DNA of 64,000 nt from Geobacter sp. (GCA_016177775.1 JACOUQ010000006.1:1-64000); one strand, 5' to 3'; positions 54,932 to 63,430 are shown, numbered from the stretch's first letter. Program-made: numbers and translations. The notes: a model not told the origin generated them from the letters alone.

Positions 54932-55052
54932 TTAAAACATCTCATGCGGTAAATATTTTCGCAACTCAACAAGCTGTTTCGCGTAAATTACCTTCCGGGA
55001 ATATGTTAAACGGGTTCAATCGGCTGTCAAGTCGGATTCTAAGGAGATTGCC

Positions 55053-55985
55053 ATGGCCAGGATAGCGGAAAACATTACGGAACTGATCGGCAGGACCCCG
55101 CTCGTGAAGCTGCACAAGGTTACCAAGGGTACTACGGCGCGGGTGATAGCGAAGCTGGAGTCGTTCAACCCCGGCGGCAGCGTCAAGGACCGGATCGGCT
55201 TCGCCATGGTCCAGGAGGCCGAGCAAAAGGGGCTGTTGTCCAGCGACACGGTCATCATCGAGCCGACCAGCGGCAACACGGGCATTGCGCTTGCCTATGT
55301 GGCGGCTGCGCGCGGCTACCGGCTGATCCTCACCATGCCCGACACCATGAGCATCGAGCGGCGAAATCTCCTCAAGGCCTACGGCGCCGAGTTGGTCCTG
55401 ACCCCTGGAGCCAAGGGGATGAAGGGGGCCATCGAAAAGGCAGAGGAGCTGGCGACCCAGTTCCCCAAGGCGTTCATCCCCCAGCAGTTCAAGAATCCGG
55501 CCAACCCCGAGGTCCATCGCCACACCACGGCCGAGGAGATCTGGGCCGACACGGATGGAGAGGTGGACATCATCGTCGGCGGAGTCGGCACCGGCGGCAC
55601 CATCACCGGCACCGGCGAAAGGCTCAAGGAGCGCAAGCCGGGCCTCAAGGTAATTGCCGTGGAGCCGTTCGACTCGCCGGTCCTCTCCGGCGGCCAGCCC
55701 GGCCCCCACAAGATCCAGGGGATCGGCGCAGGTTTCGTTCCCGATGTGCTCAACAGCGGAATCATCGATGAAATATTCAAGGTGCGCAACGAAGAAGCGT
55801 TCGAGACAGCCCGGAACCTGGCGGTGAAGGAAGGGATCCTGGCGGGTATATCATCCGGAGCGGCCCTGTTCGCAGCAGTTCAAGTGGCCAAGCGTCCGGA
55901 GAACGCCGGCAAGCTGATCGTGGTGATCCTCCCCGATACCGGCGAGCGCTACCTGTCCACCGCGCTTTTTGGCGAACAAGGCTAA
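55053..55985 (+). CDS. cysK: Cysteine synthase (O-acetylserine sulfhydrylase)
   Basis: CysK makes cysteine from O-acetylserine and sulfide with PLP. The 310-residue protein has the PLP lysine in [10 protein letters not shown] near residue 43, the [10 protein letters not shown] loop near 70, and the [12 protein letters not shown] phosphate-binding loop near 176. AAGGAGATTGCC precedes the ATG. It is the first gene of the sulfur assimilation locus, 12 bases before the MetY gene. Confidence 0.97.
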   Translation: MARIAENITELIGRTPLVKLHKVTKGTTARVIAKLESFNPGGSVKDRIGFAMVQEAEQKGLLSSDTVIIEPTSGNTGIALAYVAAARGYRLILTMPDTMSIERRNLLKAYGAELVLTPGAKGMKGAIEKAEELATQFPKAFIPQQFKNPANPEVHRHTTAEEIWADTDGEVDIIVGGVGTGGTITGTGERLKERKPGLKVIAVEPFDSPVLSGGQPGPHKIQGIGAGFVPDVLNSGIIDEIFKVRNEEAFETARNLAVKEGILAGISSGAALFAAVQVAKRPENAGKLIVVILPDTGERYLSTALFGEQG

Positions 55986-55997
55986 CAGGAGGCGAGC

Positions 55998-57230
55998 ATG
56001 CGTCTTGATACTCTTCTGATTCACGGCGGCCTGGAGCCCGGCCCGGCCGGCGCCACCAACGTCCCCATCGTCCAATCATCCTCCTTCGCCCATGCGACCG
56101 CCGAGGACCTGGAGGATATCTTCCGCGGCCGGAAGACCGGCCAGGTCTACACCCGGATCGGTAACCCGACCACCGAGGCCCTTGAAAAACGGCTGGCGCT
56201 TCTGGACGGTGCGGTCTCCGCCATTGCCACTGCATCGGGGATGGCGGCGATCACCACCGCGGTTATGGCCATCGTCCGGAGCGGCGACGAGATCCTCGCC
56301 TCATCTTCACTGTTCGGCGGCACCTTTTCTCTCTTCCGCGATACCCTCTCCAACTTCGGGATTGCCACCAGCTTCGTCGACCCGACCGACCTGAACGCCC
56401 TAGCCGCGGCGGTCAATGAGCGGACCGGTCTCATCTTCGTGGAGACCATTGGCAACCCCAAGCTTGACGTGCCGGACATCCCCGCCATTGCCGCCATTGC
56501 CAGGGAAGCAGGCGTCCCCCTCATGGCCGACGCCACTGTTACCACCCCCTATCTCTGCCGTGGAACCGAGCTTGGCGCCGACATCGTCATCCACTCCACC
56601 AGCAAGTTCATCAACGGCACCGGCAGCGCCATCGGCGGCGCCATCATCGATATGGGGAAATTCGACTGGGGGAGCGAGAAATTCCCCCACTTCGCCCCCT
56701 TCGTCAAGAAGTACCGCAACTTCGCCTTCACGGCCCGCGTCCGGAAGCTGATCCACAAGGATTTCGGCGCCTGCGCCGCCCCCATGAACTCGTTCCTGTT
56801 TACCGAGGGGATCGAGACCCTGGCGCTGCGCATGGACCGCCATTGCGAGAATGCGCTGAAGCTGGCCCGATTCCTCGAAGCGCATGAAAAGGTCGCCTGG
56901 GTCAACTACCCCGGCCTGGAAAGCAATGCCGGCCACGAAGTCGCCACACGCCTTTACAAGGGGAAATACGGCGGCATCCTCACCTTCGGCTGCGTTGACA
57001 AGGAAGCTGCCTTCCGCTGCATCAACGGCCTGAAGCTCGCCCGGAACCTGGCCAACATCGGCGACGCCAAGACGCTGGTGATCCATCCCGCCAGCACCAT
57101 CTGCGCCGACTTCGGTCTGGAGGAGAAGGCGCTCATGGGGGTGAAGGAAGAGATGATCCGCGTCTCGGTGGGGATTGAGCATGGGGCTGATATAATCGAG
57201 GACTTCGGACAGGCATTAGGGCTGTTATAA
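55998..57230 (+). CDS. metY: PLP-dependent O-acylhomoserine sulfhydrylase MetY
   Basis: The 410-residue protein is of the Cys/Met metabolism PLP family. The PLP lysine is in HSTSKFINGTG near residue 203. YTRIGNPT (about 55), ATASGMAAITTAV and MADATVTTPY are also present, and the C-terminal part carries HPASTICADF. It forms homocysteine from O-acetyl- or O-succinylhomoserine. Beside the carrier, activating enzyme and JAMM protease it should use a protein thiocarboxylate as sulfur donor, as in Wolinella. GGAGGCGAGC precedes the ATG. Confidence 0.93.
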   Translation: MRLDTLLIHGGLEPGPAGATNVPIVQSSSFAHATAEDLEDIFRGRKTGQVYTRIGNPTTEALEKRLALLDGAVSAIATASGMAAITTAVMAIVRSGDEILASSSLFGGTFSLFRDTLSNFGIATSFVDPTDLNALAAAVNERTGLIFVETIGNPKLDVPDIPAIAAIAREAGVPLMADATVTTPYLCRGTELGADIVIHSTSKFINGTGSAIGGAIIDMGKFDWGSEKFPHFAPFVKKYRNFAFTARVRKLIHKDFGACAAPMNSFLFTEGIETLALRMDRHCENALKLARFLEAHEKVAWVNYPGLESNAGHEVATRLYKGKYGGILTFGCVDKEAAFRCINGLKLARNLANIGDAKTLVIHPASTICADFGLEEKALMGVKEEMIRVSVGIEHGADIIEDFGQALGLL

Positions 57231-57245
57231 TATCGAACGCGCATT

Positions 57246-57317
57246 GTAGGGGCGAGGCATGCCTCGCCCTCGTCAATCACACAAGGCCAATCAGGGCGAC
57301 GCATGCGTCGCCCCTAC
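57246..57317. repeat. Palindromic intergenic repeat, GTAGGGGCG family
   Basis: The outer arms GTAGGGGCG (57246-57254) and CGCCCCTAC (57309-57317) are perfect complements. Inside are two smaller palindromes with GCATGC centres (GGCGAGGCATGCCTCGCC and GCGACGCATGCGTCGC). Related copies are at 61143, 62658 and 63431. Confidence 0.88.
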
Positions 57318-57353
57318 GATTCAAATTCGCAACAACGACAAAAGGAGTACCAG

Positions 57354-57572
57354 ATGAACCTGACAGTTAACGGCAAACCCGCAGCCATAGACGGCAAGGA
57401 AGCCCTCAACGTTCACGAACTGCTGGACGCCCTGAAGGTGGAGCAGGCCCAGTACGTGACCGTGGAGTTGAACGGCGATATCCTCGACCGTGATGATTTC
57501 GAACGGGCAATTATCCGCGAAGGCGACGCCGTGGAGTTCCTCTACTTCATGGGTGGAGGCGCAAATCGGTGA
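57354..57572 (+). CDS. hcyS: ThiS-like sulfur carrier with masked diglycine (HcyS-like)
   Basis: The 72-residue protein starts MNLTVNGKPA and has the ThiS/MoaD beta-grasp pattern (VHELLDAL, YVTVELNGDIL, EGDAVEFLYFMGGG). It ends GGGANR, so the catalytic diglycine is followed by a three-residue tail (or four, counting the third Gly). ThiS and MoaD end in free GG, but HcyS of Wolinella has a residue after GG that is removed by the HcyD protease. AAAGGAG precedes the ATG; an earlier in-frame start is in the repeat. The tail makes a role with the JAMM protease likely. Confidence 0.85.
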   Translation: MNLTVNGKPAAIDGKEALNVHELLDALKVEQAQYVTVELNGDILDRDDFERAIIREGDAVEFLYFMGGGANR

Positions 57573-57629
57573 GTTGTGAGTCGTGAGTAGTGAGTAGCAA
57601 AACATAACCTGACCATCGGAGACTGATGC

Positions 57630-58442
57630 ATGCTTACAGAAGAACAGATCGAACGCTACTCCCGCCACATCATCCTGAAGGAAGTTGGCGGCAAGGGGCA
57701 GAAAAAACTCTTTGACGGCAAGGTTCTGATAATCGGCGCCGGGGGGCTGGGTTCCCCCATCGCCCTCTACCTCGCCGCCGCCGGCGTGGGGACCATCGGT
57801 ATAGCCGATGCCGATGTGGTCGACCTCTCCAACCTGCAACGCCAGATTGCCCACCACACCAAGGATATCGGCGTGCCCAAGGTGGAGTCGGCCCGGGAAA
57901 AAATGGTGGCCATGAACCCTGACGTGACGGTGAAGACCTACCAGGAATGGATCAGCGCGTCCAACATCGCCCAGATCGTTGCGGATTACGACTTTGTCAT
58001 CGACGGCACCGACAACTTCGCCGCCAAGTTCCTGATCAACGACGCCTGCGTCCTGGCCGGCAAGCCCTATTCCCACGGCGGCATCCTCCAGTTCGACGGC
58101 CAGACCATGACCATCAAGCCGGGGGAGTCCCCCTGCTACCGCTGCCTCTTCCCTGCCCCCCCGCCAAAGGATGCCATCCCCTCCTGCTCCCAGGCCGGGG
58201 TAATCGGCGTGCTTCCCGGCGTGCTCGGCACCATCCAGGCTACCGAGGCGATCAAGTTCCTGCTGGGCAAGGGTGATCTTCTCACCGGCAGGCTCCTCAC
58301 CTACAGCGCACTGCGGATGAAGTTCCGCGAGGTGCCGGTGAAAAAGAGCCCCAAATGCCCGGTCTGCGGGGAGAACCCGACCATTACGGAGCTTGTGGAT
58401 GAGCTGGATGCGTTGAATGTCTGCGATCTTGAAAAGGCCTGA
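57630..58442 (+). CDS. hcyF: ThiF/MoeB-type adenylyltransferase (HcyF-like)
   Basis: The 270-residue E1-like enzyme adenylates the C-terminus of the carrier. It has the ATP-binding GAGGLGSPI near residue 37, the catalytic DxxN-type region with DADVVDLSNLQRQ, and the zinc cysteines CYRC and CPVC. It lacks a C-terminal rhodanese domain, so sulfur must come from elsewhere, consistent with bisulfide from a sulfite reductase. A 57-base space with a weak GGAGAC site separates it from the carrier gene. Confidence 0.92.
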   Translation: MLTEEQIERYSRHIILKEVGGKGQKKLFDGKVLIIGAGGLGSPIALYLAAAGVGTIGIADADVVDLSNLQRQIAHHTKDIGVPKVESAREKMVAMNPDVTVKTYQEWISASNIAQIVADYDFVIDGTDNFAAKFLINDACVLAGKPYSHGGILQFDGQTMTIKPGESPCYRCLFPAPPPKDAIPSCSQAGVIGVLPGVLGTIQATEAIKFLLGKGDLLTGRLLTYSALRMKFREVPVKKSPKCPVCGENPTITELVDELDALNVCDLEKA

Positions 58443-58447
58443 CTTTC

Positions 58448-58538
58448 GCCACAGAGACACGGAGACACGGAGTAACACAGAGAATAGAAAGAACCGCTCT
58501 AAACAAGGCTTTTCTCTGCGCCTCTGTGCCTCTGTGGC
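58448..58538. repeat. Imperfect inverted repeat of the GCCACAGAGAC family
   Basis: The left arm begins GCCACAGAGACACGGAGACAC and the right arm ends CTCTGTGCCTCTGTGGC. It is the second clear copy of the family seen at 2651-2739, here between hcyF and hcyD. Confidence 0.78.
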
Positions 58539-58558
58539 AAAAATCAAAGGAAATCATC

Positions 58559-58957
58559 ATGCTGAAAATCCCGCAACACATCCACGACGACATCATCGTC
58601 CACGCCAAGGAAGGCTTCCCCCTGGAAGTCTGCGGCATGCTCTGCGGCAGAGAGGGCGAGGTATCGGTCACCTACCGGATGACCAACACCGACCAGAGCA
58701 ACGAGCATTTCATGATGGACCCGAAGGAGCAGTTCAGCGTGGTCAAGGAGCTTCGAGCAAAGGGTCTGGAGATGCTCGCCATCTACCATTCCCACCCCGA
58801 GACCCCGGCGCGCCCTTCCGAGGAAGACATCCGACTGGCGCTGACCCCTAACGTTTCCTACGTGATCGTGTCGCTCATGGACCCGAGCGCCCCCTCCCTC
58901 AAGTCATTCCGCATCACGAACGGCATAGTGGAGCCGGAAGATGTTCAAACAGCATAA
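58559..58957 (+). CDS. hcyD: JAMM (M67) metalloprotease (HcyD-like)
   Basis: The 132-residue protein has the JAMM zinc motif HSHP followed by SEED (HSHPETPARPSEED), preceded by the glutamate of EVCGMLCG. In Wolinella, HcyD first removes the residue masking the carrier's diglycine and later releases homocysteine from the carrier. Mec+ and related enzymes do the same for cysteine. The ATG at 58559 has AAAGGAAA seven bases upstream; an ATG 11 codons earlier lies in the repeat. Confidence 0.9.
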   Translation: MLKIPQHIHDDIIVHAKEGFPLEVCGMLCGREGEVSVTYRMTNTDQSNEHFMMDPKEQFSVVKELRAKGLEMLAIYHSHPETPARPSEEDIRLALTPNVSYVIVSLMDPSAPSLKSFRITNGIVEPEDVQTA

Positions 58958-58978
58958 GCCTACCAAATTAGTCGACTT

Positions 58979-59021
58979 GTTTAGTTAATTCTTGACTCAT
59001 TTACACATAATTAGCTAAACT
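58979..59021 (+). promoter_or_regulatory. Candidate promoter with a 12-bp operator-like dyad before the sulfite reductase
   Basis: GTTTAGTTAATT (58979-58990) and AATTAGCTAAAC (59009-59020) are complements with one mismatch. Between them lies TTGACT (58992-58997) and, overlapping the right arm, TAAACT (59016-59021) 18 bases on, a fair -35/-10 pair. Confidence 0.55.
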
Positions 59022-59060
59022 GTACCTGTCTCGATTATCTACAAATTCCCTGGAGCAATT

Positions 59061-60008
59061 ATGGCCGACAAAAACAAAACCACCTCTCTCGACCTGAACA
59101 ACCTCAAGTCAGGCGGCTTCATCAAGGAGCGCGGCAAGGACCTTTTCACCGTGCGGCTCCGCGTTCCCGGCGGGCGCATGTCGGTGGAGCGCCTGAAGAA
59201 GATCGCCGAAGTGGCCGACAAATACGGCAAGGGATTTGTCCACCTTTCCGTGCGGCAATCCGTCGAGCTCATCAACATCAACTTCAGTGATTTCGATGCC
59301 GTGGTCGCCGAGCTGGGTGAAGGGGAGCAGAAAGTCGCCTCCTGCGGCGCCCGCATCCGCGTTCCGGTTGCCTGCGGCGGGTGTGAGTATAACCCGAACG
59401 GCCTGGTGGACACCCAGAAATCGGCCCTGGAGGTAGACGAGAAACTGTTCGGCACCGCCACCGGCCACCACAAGTTCAAGGTCGGTTTTGCCGGCTGTCC
59501 CTTCGACTGCCCCAAGTCGGCCATCAACGACGTCGGGTTCCAGGGGGCGATCTGGCCCGAGCTGAACCTGGATGAGTGCATAAGCTGCGGCCTCTGCGCC
59601 AAATCGTGCGCCGAAGGGGCAATAGTCATGGGACCTGACAAAAAGCCGGTATTCTCACCAGACAGATGCACCTACTGCGGCGACTGCGTAAAGGTCTGTC
59701 CCACCGAGGCATGGAAGAGCGTGAAGAAAGGGTACACCGTGCGGATCGGCGGCAAGTGGGGGCGTCACCCCCTGGTCGGCACCCTCTTCGCCACCTTCCT
59801 CCCGGAGGAGAAGGTCGTCGAATTCATCGCCGAGGTCCTTGCCTGGTATAAGGAAAAAGCCGAGGGGCTAGGAAGAATCCGGGTCGGCGATATAATCATC
59901 AAGGAAGGGGCGGATTCCCTCCTGGCTCATTTAAGAATAAATTTTCCTGATCATGTGGTGGAAAAAACCATCCCGCCGCAGGTTATTGAAACTCAAATCG
60001 GGAAATAA
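59061..60008 (+). CDS. Siroheme sulfite reductase with C-terminal ferredoxin clusters
   Basis: The 315-residue protein is a small siroheme-type reductase. The N-terminal half has a nitrite/sulfite reductase ferredoxin-like region (KYGKGFVHLSVRQSVEL). The catalytic half has the CGGC and CPFDC cysteines that hold the [4Fe-4S]-siroheme pair. A two-cluster ferredoxin domain is inserted (CISCGLCAKSC and CTYCGDCVKVC, about 173-220). It reduces sulfite to sulfide. The size and ferredoxin domain resemble the low-molecular-weight assimilatory or Dsr-like-protein class and not E. coli CysI. It has its own candidate promoter with a dyad. Confidence 0.85.
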   Translation: MADKNKTTSLDLNNLKSGGFIKERGKDLFTVRLRVPGGRMSVERLKKIAEVADKYGKGFVHLSVRQSVELININFSDFDAVVAELGEGEQKVASCGARIRVPVACGGCEYNPNGLVDTQKSALEVDEKLFGTATGHHKFKVGFAGCPFDCPKSAINDVGFQGAIWPELNLDECISCGLCAKSCAEGAIVMGPDKKPVFSPDRCTYCGDCVKVCPTEAWKSVKKGYTVRIGGKWGRHPLVGTLFATFLPEEKVVEFIAEVLAWYKEKAEGLGRIRVGDIIIKEGADSLLAHLRINFPDHVVEKTIPPQVIETQIGK

Positions 60009-60023
60009 CCTTCAAACCACTAC

Positions 60024-60080
60024 TCCCTCACCCGACCTTCGGCCACCCTCTCCCAGTGGGAGAGGGGCTGGGGGTGAGGG
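60024..60080. repeat. Nested palindromic repeat (CCCTCACCC...GGGTGAGGG)
   Basis: Outer arms CCCTCACCC and GGGTGAGGG enclose an inner stem CCCTCTCCCA/GGGAGAGGG. It is a repeat type widely seen in proteobacterial intergenic regions and lies between the sulfite reductase and the TusA-like gene. Confidence 0.75.
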
Positions 60081-60109
60081 CTTACAGATTAATATCAACG
60101 AGGCAAACC

Positions 60110-60334
60110 ATGCAAACCATAGACCTGCGCGGCGTTAGCTGCCCTACCAACTTCGTGAAAGCCAAGCTCGCCCTTGAGCTGGTGGACGAGGGTGAAACCG
60201 TGGAATTCCTTCTGGACGACGGCGAGCCGGTGAAGAACGTGCCGCGAAGCCTCAAGGGAGAGGGACACAAGCTCCTGGGGCTGAAAGAGGCGGAAGGCCA
60301 TTACGTCCTCACCATCGAGAAGGTTGGGGAATAG
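60110..60334 (+). CDS. TusA-family sulfur-transfer-like protein
   Basis: The 74-residue protein has the TusA/SirA fold pattern MQTIDLRGVSCPTNFVKAK. The usual CPxP motif (cysteine that carries persulfide, then Pro-x-Pro) is here CPTNF, keeping Cys10 but not the second proline. It may accept or pass sulfur between the reductase and the carrier, or be a scaffold. It is distinct from the HcyS-like carrier. The stop overlaps the next start (TAGTG). Confidence 0.82.
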   Translation: MQTIDLRGVSCPTNFVKAKLALELVDEGETVEFLLDDGEPVKNVPRSLKGEGHKLLGLKEAEGHYVLTIEKVGE

Positions 60335-61140
60335 TGACAATAGACCAGGGGAAATTGCGGGAATTGATCGCCAGGCCGGTAAAGCCGGCAGCCGGTGACG
60401 AGTTGCGCCGCGACGGGAATGTCTTCTTCGTCGGCGGAGCGCTTCCCGCGCAGGAGACCCTGGAGACCCTGTTCGACAGCCATTGCCAGGCTCCGGCCGA
60501 GCTGTTCCATATCACCTTTGGCGACAAGGACAGCTTCCACAAGGGAGAGGAACTGGCCCGGCTCATCAAGAAGAACTTTCACGCTCACCTCATGGCACGG
60601 CTCGACTGGCCGGCCCCGACCCACTTCCTGGAGAGGGCCTATGCGGCCGGCGTGGACATCGTGGACATCCCGCTCATGGTCTTCGATTCGGCGATATCCC
60701 GGGAGCGCGCCCTCCGCAAGGAAGAGCGTCTCGCGGCCCTGGAAAAGGCAAAAGAGATATTCCCCCGCTGGTCCGTCACCTCCACCCTGCTGGTAGGAGA
60801 GGAGGCGTGCTGCTCCACGGTAAGCGCCATCGATCTCCTCCTGAAGTCCGGGATCGTGCCGCTGCCGGAAATTTCTCCCCGTGCAGGAAGCTACCCGAGG
60901 CAGGAGATCGGCGAAGTTTTTCTCCATCTGGCTGAAGGGCTTTGCAAGCGGAAGGTGACGACAATCCCCCTTCTGCCGCTTCTTTCCCTCACAACCCCGC
61001 TTGTGGAGGCCAGGCAGTCTGGTATACTGAAGGGATTCATCGACCGGCTCCAGGACCGGCGGCTTCTGGCGGCATCGGACCTGCGTCGTTCGCTGCGGGT
61101 GAAGCAGATAGAGGAATCCTTCGAATCGGCGGGACTGTAA
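60334..61140 (+). CDS. Unrecognised conserved-looking protein of the sulfur locus
   Basis: The 268-residue protein has no motif I can name. It has no signal peptide or membrane segment. Segments such as HLMARLDWPAPTHFLE, AGVDIVDIPLMVFD and GIVPLPEISPR recall the strands and helices of a TIM barrel, like the second half of radical SAM enzymes, but the C-x3-C-x2-C motif is absent. Cysteines occur at SHCQ, EACCST and GLCKR. The GTG start overlaps the TusA-like stop. Its tight link to the TusA-like gene and the sulfite reductase suggests a part in sulfur transfer, which is inference. Confidence 0.7.
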   Translation: MTIDQGKLRELIARPVKPAAGDELRRDGNVFFVGGALPAQETLETLFDSHCQAPAELFHITFGDKDSFHKGEELARLIKKNFHAHLMARLDWPAPTHFLERAYAAGVDIVDIPLMVFDSAISRERALRKEERLAALEKAKEIFPRWSVTSTLLVGEEACCSTVSAIDLLLKSGIVPLPEISPRAGSYPRQEIGEVFLHLAEGLCKRKVTTIPLLPLLSLTTPLVEARQSGILKGFIDRLQDRRLLAASDLRRSLRVKQIEESFESAGL

Positions 61141-61142
61141 CT

Positions 61143-61171
61143 GTAGGGGCGCCGCATGCTGCGCCCTTGCG
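61143..61171. repeat. Partial copy of the GTAGGGGCG repeat
   Basis: GTAGGGGCG is followed by a GCCGCATGCTGCGCC-like inner palindrome, but the right arm CGCCCCTAC is missing. It looks like a truncated member of the family. Confidence 0.65.
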
Positions 61172-61191
61172 ACTCCCCAGCGGTGACATAA

Positions 61192-62649
61192 ATGACCAAC
61201 CCCCAGGAACCGATCTTTGACAAGCCGATCAAGTACGACAACCGCCCGCTATGGCTGATCGTGCTGGACCGTACGGCCCGCTACCAGGTCATGGTCGGGC
61301 TGGCACTGGTCGCCGCCATCCTTTTCCGCCTCACGCCCCCGGAAGGGTTGTCAGCAGAGGGTTACCACGCACTGGTCCTCTTCGGAGCCACGGTCTTTCT
61401 CTGGGTGTCGGGGCTTCTCCCCATCGCGGTGACGGCGCTCCTCTCCATGGTGATGCTGCCGCTCCTGGGAATCATGGAGGCGAAGAAGACCTACGCCATG
61501 TTCGGCAACGAATCGGTCTTCTTCATCCTCGGGGCATTCATCCTGGCGGCGGCCATGACCGGCACCGGGATCTCGGCGCGTCTGGCCCGGGCCATGCTGG
61601 CGAAGTTCGGCAAGACCCCGGTGCGGCTCGCACTAACGGTCTTTCTTCTCTCGGCCTTACTCTCCTTTGTCATGAGCGAGCACGCCGTTGCCGCCATGAT
61701 GTTCCCGGTGGTCTCCGAGATCGCCACGGCCCTCAGGCTGGAGAAGGGTTCGAGCAGCTACGGCAGGCTCCTCTTCATGTCCATCGCCTGGGGATGCATC
61801 ATCGGCGGCATCGCCACCTTCCTGGGAGGCGCCAGGGCTCCTCTGGCGGCCGGGATGCTGAAGGAGGCGACAGGGCTCCACTTCTCGTTCCTGGAATGGA
61901 CCACGGCCGCCTGCATGATCGTCATTCCCCTCCTGGCAATCGGCTTTATCCTCCTTCTGAAGTTTTTCCCCCCCGACCTGCGGGACGTGGAGGACGGGCG
62001 GAAGTTCCTGAACCGCAAGCGGCTTGAATCCGGGAAGATGGGCTATGACGAAATGCTGACGGCGGTCGTCATGGTCGCCACCGTCACCTGCTGGATTCTC
62101 CTGGGGGGAAAAACCGGGCTGGCCGCCATCGCGATCCTGGGAGCCGCCGCCCTTTTCACCTTCAAGGTCGTTTCCTGGCAGAAGATCGAGGAGTATGTCA
62201 ACTGGGGGATCATCCTGATGTACGGCGGCACCATCGCCCTTGCCACGGCGCTGGAGAAGACCGGCGCGGCCGTATGGGTCGTGAGGAAGGGGATGGGTGT
62301 CTTCCCGCAATCACAACTGGCAATAATCGCCATCATCTCCCTGGTCGCCATCATCCTGACGGAATGCATCAGCCACGCTGCAGTGGTAGCGATCCTGATG
62401 CCGATCGGCATGGGGCTCTGCCAGACCATCGGCATGGACCCGAAGGTAATGACCCTCACTATCGCGCTCCCAGCGGGGCTCGCATACTGCCTGCCGATGG
62501 GGACGCCGGCAACTGCCATCTCCTACGCTTCTGGTTTCCTGAAGAGCAGGGACATCATCATCTCCGGTTGCGTCATCATGGCGATATCGTGGCTGCTGTT
62601 CCTGGCGTCGGTATTGTTCGTCTGGCCGATGCTGGGGTTAAAGATTTAA
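61192..62649 (+). CDS. SLC13/DASS-family sodium-anion transporter
   Basis: The 485-residue membrane protein has about 11-12 hydrophobic segments and the DASS signatures. LPIAVTALLSMVMLPLLG and ILGAFILAAAMTGTGIS lie in the first half, ECISHAAVVAILMPIG and ALPAGLAYCLPMGTPATAI in the second. The family carries dicarboxylates, sulfate and related anions with sodium. Its place between sulfur genes makes sulfate the likely substrate; this is inference. It is the only transporter in the cluster. Confidence 0.88.
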   Translation: MTNPQEPIFDKPIKYDNRPLWLIVLDRTARYQVMVGLALVAAILFRLTPPEGLSAEGYHALVLFGATVFLWVSGLLPIAVTALLSMVMLPLLGIMEAKKTYAMFGNESVFFILGAFILAAAMTGTGISARLARAMLAKFGKTPVRLALTVFLLSALLSFVMSEHAVAAMMFPVVSEIATALRLEKGSSSYGRLLFMSIAWGCIIGGIATFLGGARAPLAAGMLKEATGLHFSFLEWTTAACMIVIPLLAIGFILLLKFFPPDLRDVEDGRKFLNRKRLESGKMGYDEMLTAVVMVATVTCWILLGGKTGLAAIAILGAAALFTFKVVSWQKIEEYVNWGIILMYGGTIALATALEKTGAAVWVVRKGMGVFPQSQLAIIAIISLVAIILTECISHAAVVAILMPIGMGLCQTIGMDPKVMTLTIALPAGLAYCLPMGTPATAISYASGFLKSRDIIISGCVIMAISWLLFLASVLFVWPMLGLKI

Positions 62650-62657
62650 ATTGATAT

Positions 62658-62716
62658 GTAGGGGCGGCCCCGTGTGGCCGCCCGAAAACTGGGCAACCAC
62701 ATGGGGTTGCCCCTAC
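62658..62716. repeat. Palindromic intergenic repeat, GTAGGGGCG family
   Basis: GTAGGGGC (62658-62665) and GCCCCTAC (62709-62716) are complements, with inner parts GGCCCCGTGTGGCC and CTGGGCAACCACATGGGGTTGCCC. It lies between the transporter and cysH. Confidence 0.85.
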
Positions 62717-62730
62717 AGGAGAAAAATCGA

Positions 62731-63423
62731 ATGACACACATTCCCGAAATCCCATCAAACGCCACCCCCCAGGAAATCCTGAAAGCCGGGGTGGAAGCGG
62801 CCAACGGCCAGGTCTCCCTCGCCTGCTCCTTCTCTGTGGAGGACGTGGTGATCATCGACATGGCAAAAGAGATCGGCCTTCCCATCGGCGTCTTCGCCCT
62901 GGACACCGGCCGGCTGAACGAAGAAACCTACGAGGTGGCCGACGCCATCGTGGAGCGGTACCACACCGTGATCGACTGGTACTTCCCGAAACACGAGGCA
63001 GTGGAAAAGCTTCTGAAGGAAAAGGGGCAGTTCTCCTTCCGCGAGTCCCTGGAAAACCGCCACGAGTGCTGCCACATCCGGAAGGTGGAGCCCTTGGGAA
63101 GGGCACTGAAAGGACTTGCCGGCTGGATCACGGGGCTGCGCAGCGAGCAGAGCGTGACCAGAACCGGCCTTGCCCCGATCGAGCTGGACAAGTCGAACGG
63201 CGGCATCCTGAAGATCAATCCCCTCCTGGAATGGACAGAGGCCCAGGTATGGGAATATGCGGAAGCACGCCGCCTCCCGACCAACCGCCTCCACAAGGAG
63301 GGTTACCCCTCCATCGGCTGCGCTCCTTGCACCAGGCCGGTGGCACCGGGCGAACACCCGCGGGCCGGCAGATGGTGGTGGGAGAATCCGGAGCATAAGG
63401 AATGCGGCCTGCATCGGCGGTAA
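62731..63423 (+). CDS. cysH: Adenylylsulfate (APS) reductase
   Basis: The 230-residue protein has the PAPS/APS reductase fold: [12 protein letters not shown] near residue 33, [12 protein letters not shown] near 55, and [10 protein letters not shown] near 150. The [4Fe-4S]-ligand cysteines CC (ECCHIRK) and CxxC (GCAPC) are present; they mark the APS-using class, as against the PAPS class. It reduces APS to sulfite. AGGAGA precedes the ATG. The C-terminal redox cysteine is in ECGLHRR. Confidence 0.94.
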   Translation: MTHIPEIPSNATPQEILKAGVEAANGQVSLACSFSVEDVVIIDMAKEIGLPIGVFALDTGRLNEETYEVADAIVERYHTVIDWYFPKHEAVEKLLKEKGQFSFRESLENRHECCHIRKVEPLGRALKGLAGWITGLRSEQSVTRTGLAPIELDKSNGGILKINPLLEWTEAQVWEYAEARRLPTNRLHKEGYPSIGCAPCTRPVAPGEHPRAGRWWWENPEHKECGLHRR

Positions 63424-63430
63424 GATTCTT

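Noticed and set aside
54675-55052. SAM or T-box riboswitch before cysK
   Set aside because: No conserved SAM-aptamer or T-box sequence could be recognised; only a promoter, a dyad and a small inverted repeat are seen.
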